Assembly: GCF_030209175.1 (NCBI RefSeq)
Contig: NZ_JARVSM010000001.1
Span: forward strand, 1,550,001 to 1,614,000
DNA from: Pseudomonas sp. efr-133-TYG-5
GTDB lineage: Bacteria > Pseudomonadota > Gammaproteobacteria > Pseudomonadales > Pseudomonadaceae
Length of the DNA stretch: 64,000 bases
Direction: 5' to 3'
Below the pieces are notes generated by a model, which ran no database searches, had not been told where the DNA came from, and worked only from the letters and a program-made list of their open reading frames with translations. Position 1 is the stretch's first letter; every line of letters begins with the position of its first letter. Positions 59,044 to 64,000 of this stretch are shown piece after piece. Position numbers and translations under genes: made by a program.

Positions 59044-60495
59044 CTAAATCCCGCAGAGCTGACGCAGCAGCCCGGTATCCAGATGCTTCTCCACCAGATC
59101 CGCCAGGCGCTCGATATCGCGCTCGCGCAAGCCGTGGTAATCGACCTGCTGCACATCGCTCAGCCCGGCCCAGCGCAGCAACGCGGCACTGGCTTGCGGT
59201 GATTCAAACAAGCCGTGCAGATAGGTGCCGAACACCTGTCCATCCAGACTCTGCGCACCGTCGCAGCGACCATCCTCCAGATGCACCGCGGCGTTCTCCA
59301 GCGCCGGCCCCACTGTCACGCCCGCATGAATCTCATAACCGCTGATCTCGGCATCTTCCAGCGCCAGCCGCCCACGCACGTTGCGCAGCTGCTTTTCGGC
59401 TTCCAGCCGGGTGTCGAACGCCAGCAGGCCGAGGCCCGCGCTGGAACCCGGCGCGCCTTCCAGCCCCAACGGGTCGTGCACCTGTGCGCCGAGCATTTGC
59501 AGGCCGCCGCAGATCCCCAGCAGCTTGCCGCCGTAGCGCAAGTGGCGCTGGATGGCCATTTCCCAGCCATTGGCACGCAGATAGGCCAGGTCGCTGCGCA
59601 CGCTTTTCGAGCCCGGCAGAATGATCAGGTCGGCCGGCGGAATGGCTTGGCCGGGGCCGATGAATTGCAGATCCACCTGCGGATGCAAGCGCAGCGGATC
59701 GAAATCGGTGTGGTTGCTGATGCGCGGCAGCACCGGCACCACCACTTTCAGCACTTGCTCGGCCTTGTCGGTCTGGCGCTGATCGATGCCGTCCTCGGCC
59801 TCCAGATGCAGGTCGAGCACATAGGGCAGCACGCCCACCACCGGTTTGCCGGTGCGCTGTTCGAGCCAGTCGAGGCCCGGTTGCAGCAAGGCGATGTCGC
59901 CACGAAAACGGTTGATGATGAAGCCTTTGACCCGCGCCTGCTCGCTCGGCGAGAGCAGTTCCAGGGTACCGACCAGATGAGCGAAGACGCCGCCACGATT
60001 GATGTCGGCAATCAGCAGCACCGGGCAGTCCACGGCTTCGGCGAAGCCCATGTTGGCGATGTCGCCGGCGCGCAGGTTGATCTCCGCCGGCGAGCCTGCG
60101 CCTTCGACCATCACCAGCGGATACGTCGCACTGAGTCGTTGGTGCGAGGCCAGCACCGCCTGCATGGCGATGGCTTTGTAGTCGTGGTAGGCCAGCGCAT
60201 TCATCGTGGTGACAGCGCGACCGTGGATGATGACCTGGGCGCCGGTGTCGCTGTTCGGCTTGAGCAGCACCGGGTTCATGTCGGTGTGCGGCTGGAGAAA
60301 CGCCGCTTGCGCCTGCACCGCCTGCGCCCGGCCGATCTCGCCGCCATCGGCCGTCACCGCGCTGTTGAGCGCCATGTTCTGCGGTTTGAACGGCACCACC
60401 GCGACACCCTGACGGGTTGCCCAGCGGCACAGCGCCGTCACCAGCGTGCTTTTGCCGGCGTCGGAAGTGGTGCCCTGCACCATCAGCGTGGTCAT
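59044..60495 (-). CDS. cobQ: cobyric acid synthase (adenosylcobyrate amidotransferase)
   Basis: A 483-residue glutamine-dependent amidotransferase that amidates four corrin side chains. The N-terminal P-loop-like synthetase domain begins [20 protein letters not shown]; the GATase domain has [12 protein letters not shown] with the catalytic Cys and a C-terminal [11 protein letters not shown] with catalytic His. Its ATG overlaps the stop of the preceding cobD by four bases. Confidence 0.96.
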   Translation of the reverse strand: MTTLMVQGTTSDAGKSTLVTALCRWATRQGVAVVPFKPQNMALNSAVTADGGEIGRAQAVQAQAAFLQPHTDMNPVLLKPNSDTGAQVIIHGRAVTTMNALAYHDYKAIAMQAVLASHQRLSATYPLVMVEGAGSPAEINLRAGDIANMGFAEAVDCPVLLIADINRGGVFAHLVGTLELLSPSEQARVKGFIINRFRGDIALLQPGLDWLEQRTGKPVVGVLPYVLDLHLEAEDGIDQRQTDKAEQVLKVVVPVLPRISNHTDFDPLRLHPQVDLQFIGPGQAIPPADLIILPGSKSVRSDLAYLRANGWEMAIQRHLRYGGKLLGICGGLQMLGAQVHDPLGLEGAPGSSAGLGLLAFDTRLEAEKQLRNVRGRLALEDAEISGYEIHAGVTVGPALENAAVHLEDGRCDGAQSLDGQVFGTYLHGLFESPQASAALLRWAGLSDVQQVDYHGLRERDIERLADLVEKHLDTGLLRQLCGI

Positions 60496-61484
60496 GCGAT
60501 GTCCTTGGCGAATGCTTGCAGGGCCTGTTCGAGGCGCGCCTCTTGCGCCGCATCGGCAGGCAGGCCGAAACGCAGGCTGCTGTTGTGGGTGAAAATGCGC
60601 AGGAGAATGCCGCGCCGGGCCATGAACTCATGCAGCGCGGCGGCGTGTTCGGTGACCAGCCACTGGAACAGGGCGCAGCCGCCCTGGGGCTTGAAGCCGT
60701 AGCGCTCGAGCAACGCTGCCAGGCGTTCGCTGGCCTCGTCGCTGCGTATGCGCTGGCGGGTGTGACCTTCGGTATCTTGCAGACAGGCCTGGCCGAGCAC
60801 CCGGGTCGGCCCGCTCACGGCCCAGGGCCCGACCTGTTCGGCGAGCAGGCGGAGCAACTTGCGCTCGGCCAGGACGAAACCCAGGCGCACCCCGGCCAGC
60901 CCGAAAAACTTGCCGAACGAACGCAGCACAATCAGGCCGACCTGATGCGCATGCGGCGCCAGGCTCAGTTGCGGAGTGTTGTCCATGAACGCTTCGTCGA
61001 CCACCAGCCAGCCGCCGCGCTGAGCCAGCCGTGCGTGCCAGTCGAGCAGCCGCGCCGGGGTCAGGCTCAGGCCGGTGGGATTGTTCGGGTTGACCACCAC
61101 CAGCACATCGAGATTGTCGATGAAGAAGTCGACTTCCTGCTCCAGCACTTCACGCACGATGTAGCCGTTGCGCCGCCAGGCTTCGGCGTGCTCGGCGTAA
61201 CACGGCGACAATACGCCGACCTTGCCGGCCCGGCGCAGGCGCGGCAGCAACTGGATGGCCATCTGCGAACCGGCCACCGGCAGCACCTGCGTGGCGCCGT
61301 AGTAGTCGCAGGCGGCCTGCTCCAGGCCGTCATCGGTTTCCGGCAGGCGCGCCCAGGCCCGCAACGGAATGTCCGGGATCGGAAACGGCCACGGCGCCAG
61401 ACCACTGGAAAGGTCGAGCCAGTCCTCTTCGGCGATAGCGTACTGGAGTGCAGCCTTGCGCAGCCGGCCACCGTGCTCAAGCAT
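60492..61484 (-). CDS. cobD: threonine-phosphate decarboxylase
   Basis: A 330-residue PLP enzyme (CobC in Pseudomonas naming) that makes (R)-1-amino-2-propanol phosphate for the nucleotide-loop arm. It has the aminotransferase fold I motif [10 protein letters not shown], the VDEAFMDN Asp region, and the PLP Lys in [17 protein letters not shown] (Lys near 196). It overlaps cbiB by eight bases and cobQ by four. Confidence 0.93.
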   Translation of the reverse strand: MLEHGGRLRKAALQYAIAEEDWLDLSSGLAPWPFPIPDIPLRAWARLPETDDGLEQAACDYYGATQVLPVAGSQMAIQLLPRLRRAGKVGVLSPCYAEHAEAWRRNGYIVREVLEQEVDFFIDNLDVLVVVNPNNPTGLSLTPARLLDWHARLAQRGGWLVVDEAFMDNTPQLSLAPHAHQVGLIVLRSFGKFFGLAGVRLGFVLAERKLLRLLAEQVGPWAVSGPTRVLGQACLQDTEGHTRQRIRSDEASERLAALLERYGFKPQGGCALFQWLVTEHAAALHEFMARRGILLRIFTHNSSLRFGLPADAAQEARLEQALQAFAKDIA

Positions 61485-62385
61485 AGAATTCAGCCCCCAC
61501 GCAGAGAATCAGCAGCCATAACCATACCCCGCGCTGGACCAATTGCCAGCCACGGTCAATGGCATCGGCATCCGCCGGCAGGCCTTCACCGAGTTGCGGA
61601 CGCTGATGCAATTCGCCGTGGTAAATAGCCGGACCTCCCAGCTCGACACCCAGCGCCCCGGCACCGGCCGCCATCACCGGCCCAGCGTTCGGGCTGTCCC
61701 ACTGCGGCCCCTGCGTGCGCCAGCATTTCAGCGCCAGGCGGGTTTTGCCCAGCAGCGCGTAGGTCAACGCCACCAGCCGTGCCGGAATATAGTTGAGCAC
61801 GTCGTCGATTTTCGCCGCCGCCCAGCCGAAGCGTTCGAAACGCTCGTTGCGATAACCCCACATGGCGTCGAGGGTGTTGCTCAGGCGATAGAGCACCACG
61901 CCCGGCGCACCGGCCACGGCAAACCAGAACAACGCGGCGAACACCGCATCGCTGCCGTTCTCCAGCACCGATTCGGTGGCCGCGCGGGCCACGGCGGTGC
62001 TGTCCAGTTCGCTGGTCTGGCGGCTGACCAGATACCCCACGCGCTTGCGCGCCTCCTCCAGATTGTCGCTGCGCAACGCCTTGGCGACCGGTTCGACGTG
62101 CTCGCCAAGGCTGCGCATGCCGAGCGCGCAATACAGCGCAATGATTTCAACGATCCAGCCCACGTAAGGCGCCCAGGACAACGCCGTGGCGAGCAGCGTC
62201 AGCGGCAGTACCGCGATCACCCAGGCGGTGACGCCATGGCTGCGCCAGCCGCGTCCGCCGGCGTTGAAACGTTGCTCGATGCGCCCGGCGAAATTGCCGA
62301 ACGCCACCAGCGGATGCCAGCGTTTCGGTTCACCCAGCAGCGCATCCAGCGCCACGGCGGCGACACTCAACAACGCCACACTCAT
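61477..62385 (-). CDS. cbiB: adenosylcobinamide-phosphate synthase
   Basis: A 302-residue membrane enzyme (CobD in Pseudomonas naming) that attaches aminopropanol phosphate to cobyric acid. It opens with [20 protein letters not shown] and contains [33 protein letters not shown] (20 residues) and [20 protein letters not shown] (20 residues), all family landmarks. ATG at 62385 overlaps the bluB stop by four bases. Confidence 0.95.
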   Translation of the reverse strand: MSVALLSVAAVALDALLGEPKRWHPLVAFGNFAGRIEQRFNAGGRGWRSHGVTAWVIAVLPLTLLATALSWAPYVGWIVEIIALYCALGMRSLGEHVEPVAKALRSDNLEEARKRVGYLVSRQTSELDSTAVARAATESVLENGSDAVFAALFWFAVAGAPGVVLYRLSNTLDAMWGYRNERFERFGWAAAKIDDVLNYIPARLVALTYALLGKTRLALKCWRTQGPQWDSPNAGPVMAAGAGALGVELGGPAIYHGELHQRPQLGEGLPADADAIDRGWQLVQRGVWLWLLILCVGAEFYA

Positions 62386-63032
62386 TGCCTCACTCCCCAA
62401 TAATTTTCATACAGCAACTCATTCAGCGGACGCGCCTGCGCCCACCCTTCGAGTACCAGCATCGGCGCCGGATAGAATGCCTTGACCGGCCCCAGGCAAA
62501 GCACCGCCAGCGGTTTGGCCCCGGCCGGCAATTGCAGCAGCTCGGCCAGCGCCTGCGGCTCGAACAGCGAGACCCAGCCCATGCCCAGTCCCTCGGCACG
62601 AGCGGCCAGCCACAGATTCTGGATCGCGCAGGACAGCGAGGCCAGGTCCATTTCCGGCAGCGTCCGGCGGCCGAAAATGTGTCGTTCTCGATCGTCCATC
62701 AGTGCGGCGACCAGCACTTCGGCGCAGTCGTTGATGCCTTCAACCTTGAGTTGCATGAACTCATCGCTGCGCTCGCCAAGAGCCTCGGCAGTGCGGACGC
62801 GCTCTTCCTCAACAAGGCTCTGGATCTGCCCGCGCAAGGCGCGATCGCTGATGCGGATGAAGCGCCATGGCTGCATCAGGCCGACGCTGGGGGCCTGATG
62901 TGCAGCTTCGAGCAGGCGGCGCAACAGCTGCGGTTCAACCGTGCCGCCGCTGAAGTGGCGCATGTCGCGGCGTTCGGCGATGGCTTTATAGACCGCTGCG
63001 CGCTCGGCCTCGGAATAGGCGTGGTCGGTCAT
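62382..63032 (-). CDS. bluB: 5,6-dimethylbenzimidazole synthase BluB
   Basis: A 216-residue flavin-destructase that fragments reduced FMN with O2 to make dimethylbenzimidazole, the lower ligand base. It has the nitroreductase-like fold with [23 protein letters not shown] and [13 protein letters not shown]. Its presence indicates aerobic synthesis of the lower base by this organism. Start overlaps the cobB stop (ATGA). Confidence 0.94.
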   Translation of the reverse strand: MTDHAYSEAERAAVYKAIAERRDMRHFSGGTVEPQLLRRLLEAAHQAPSVGLMQPWRFIRISDRALRGQIQSLVEEERVRTAEALGERSDEFMQLKVEGINDCAEVLVAALMDDRERHIFGRRTLPEMDLASLSCAIQNLWLAARAEGLGMGWVSLFEPQALAELLQLPAGAKPLAVLCLGPVKAFYPAPMLVLEGWAQARPLNELLYENYWGVRQ

Positions 63033-64000
63033 GGCCCCATCGCTGGCAAGCCAGCGCCTACCGGGGATTGCGTATTTTCAGGCAAGACACCGGCCACTGT
63101 GGGAGCTGGCCTGCCAGCGAAGACGGCCTCGAGGTCTGGCGCAAGCAACGCGGCAATCGCCGTCGGATTCGACGGAAAGTAGAAATGCACGTACGAAGCC
63201 GTCATCCGCCCTTGCCGATAAACCGCCTCCGCCCCGCGCCCGCCATTCGGGCTGATGCCCCGGGCAATCGGCGTCAGTTCGGTGCTGGTCAGGGAATGAT
63301 GATAGGTGTGGCCGCGCAGCGAGCCTTCCGGCAGATCCACCGCTTGCAGTGCCAGCGCCGCCAGACGTTTCTGCATCACCGCATCCCCTTGCAGCAGCCC
63401 GACCAGTTCGGCACGGATGCCATCAACGTCGGTCAGCGAGTCGAGCAGATAGAGCATGCCGCCGCACTCGGCGAGCAGCGGCTTGCCGGCGGCGTGGTGC
63501 GCGCGGATCGCAGCGAGCATCGCGGTGTTTTGTGCCAGCGCGACATGGTGCAATTCCGGGTAACCGCCGGGCAGATACAGACTGTCGGCGTCGGGCAATT
63601 GCGCATCGCGGATCGGCGAAAAGAAGCTCAACTCGGCGCCCATCGCCCGCAACAGGTCGAGGCTGGCGCCGTAGGTAAAGGCAAAGGCCTCGTCGCGGGC
63701 GACGGCGATGCGCACGCCTTCGAGCAGCGGCTCAGCAGGGATCACTTCAGGCGCAGCGAATGCCACGGCCGGTGGCAGCGCTACCTCGCAACTGCTGGCC
63801 AAGGCTTCGGCGGCGGCGTCGAGACGCAGGTCGAGGTCATTCAGCTCGCTGGCCTGGACCAGGCCGAGATGGCGGCTCGGCAGTTCGATCCCGGTTTCGC
63901 GAGACAACGCGCCATACCAGCGCAGACCTTCGGTGAGACTGCCTTCAAGCAATTGCGCGTGGCGCAAGGTGCCAACGCGATTGGCCAACACGCCGGCGAA
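63029..64000 (-). CDS. cobB: cobyrinate a,c-diamide synthase, C-terminal part with REPIN-derived tail
   Basis: At least 323 C-terminal residues are visible; the start lies beyond base 64000. It is a glutamine amidotransferase with LLAECGGMLYLLDSLTDVDG (catalytic Cys) and a C-terminal ASYVHFYFPSNP with the catalytic His. CobB amidates the a and c side chains of cobyrinate. The normal C-terminus should be near LLAP, but the frame continues about 37 residues through a REPIN (63040-63124) before its stop, which overlaps the bluB start. A cobalamin riboswitch, if present, would be upstream of the window. Confidence 0.93.
   Translation of the reverse strand, partial: FAGVLANRVGTLRHAQLLEGSLTEGLRWYGALSRETGIELPSRHLGLVQASELNDLDLRLDAAAEALASSCEVALPPAVAFAAPEVIPAEPLLEGVRIAVARDEAFAFTYGASLDLLRAMGAELSFFSPIRDAQLPDADSLYLPGGYPELHHVALAQNTAMLAAIRAHHAAGKPLLAECGGMLYLLDSLTDVDGIRAELVGLLQGDAVMQKRLAALALQAVDLPEGSLRGHTYHHSLTSTELTPIARGISPNGGRGAEAVYRQGRMTASYVHFYFPSNPTAIAALLAPDLEAVFAGRPAPTVAGVLPENTQSPVGAGLPAMGP
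63040..63124. repeat. REPIN inside the cobB reading frame
   Basis: Arms CGCTGGCAAGCCAGCGCC and GGAGCTGGCCTGCCAGCGAA are inverted around about 40 bases. The element is translated as the last part of cobB and its edge supplies the ATGA stop/start junction with bluB. Confidence 0.8.

Noticed and set aside
56024..63029. cobalamin riboswitch within the cob cluster
   Set aside because: Genes are nearly contiguous with no room; any riboswitch would lie upstream of cobB outside the window.

Overview
The window is chromosomal DNA of a fluorescent-group Pseudomonas. It is GC-rich and carries a neighbourhood I recognise from Pseudomonas chromosomes: htrB-minCDE-rluA, prc, an FKBP isomerase, rdgC and an MxtR-type kinase on one side, and fadL, glutathione peroxidase, an MFS/MarR pair and the late cob genes on the other. 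It is also littered with P. fluorescens-type REP doublets (REPINs). All calls come from reading the sequence; nothing was searched or computed.

Region by region. 1-8.5 kb: the end of a Tsx/OmpK-type porin gene, a patatin-like phospholipase, a lipid A acyltransferase, minCDE, rluA, a glycosyltransferase-like protein, an M18 aminopeptidase and a 58-residue membrane protein. 8.6-12.1 kb: a large MscS-type channel and an exported M20 hydrolase. 12.4-19 kb: a GntR/UTRA regulator divergent from an ABC importer (binding protein, two permeases, ATPase) that encloses an alkaline-phosphatase-superfamily hydrolase. A Pho-box-like site and twin CTAGACCA sites lie between the divergent genes, pointing to uptake of an organophosphorus compound. 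A HAD phosphatase follows. 19-24.2 kb: quinone oxidoreductase, Prc protease and an EAL-CBS-GGDEF protein. 24.3-29.3 kb: an orphan Rhs polymorphic toxin with an RNase A-like tip and its cognate CdiI-type immunity gene; the tip and immunity gene are visibly more AT-rich. 29.5-32.2 kb: HTH/unknown/Sel1 cluster, a YkvA-like protein and a lipoprotein FKBP isomerase.

32.5-38.8 kb: a membrane-anchored di-haem cytochrome overlapping a catalase-like gene, a duplicated tRNA-Val/tRNA-Asp pair, rdgC, a bile-acid/sodium symporter family protein, and a guanidine-II riboswitch controlling the guanidinium exporter Gdx. 38.9-50 kb: LplT-PlsC fusion, TDT transporter, cupin, MFS/TetR divergent pair, the transporter-linked hybrid kinase MxtR/CrbS, rmuC and a small Sel1-like gene. 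50-54 kb: a long structured non-coding leader, two small Pseudomonas-type proteins, FadL and glutathione peroxidase. 54-64 kb: a 40-residue gene coupled to an MFS exporter, its MarR regulator with twin palindromic operators, and the cobalamin genes cobS-cobC-cobT-cobU-cobQ-cobD-cbiB-bluB-cobB, read leftwards and mostly with 4-base overlaps.

The cob genes together make the amidated corrin ring, the aminopropanol arm, the dimethylbenzimidazole base and the final nucleotide loop. The most interesting items are the organophosphorus uptake locus with its operators, the Rhs/RNase A-like toxin with a coupled leader ORF, the cytochrome/catalase-like pair, and a REPIN read in frame as the C-terminus of CobB.
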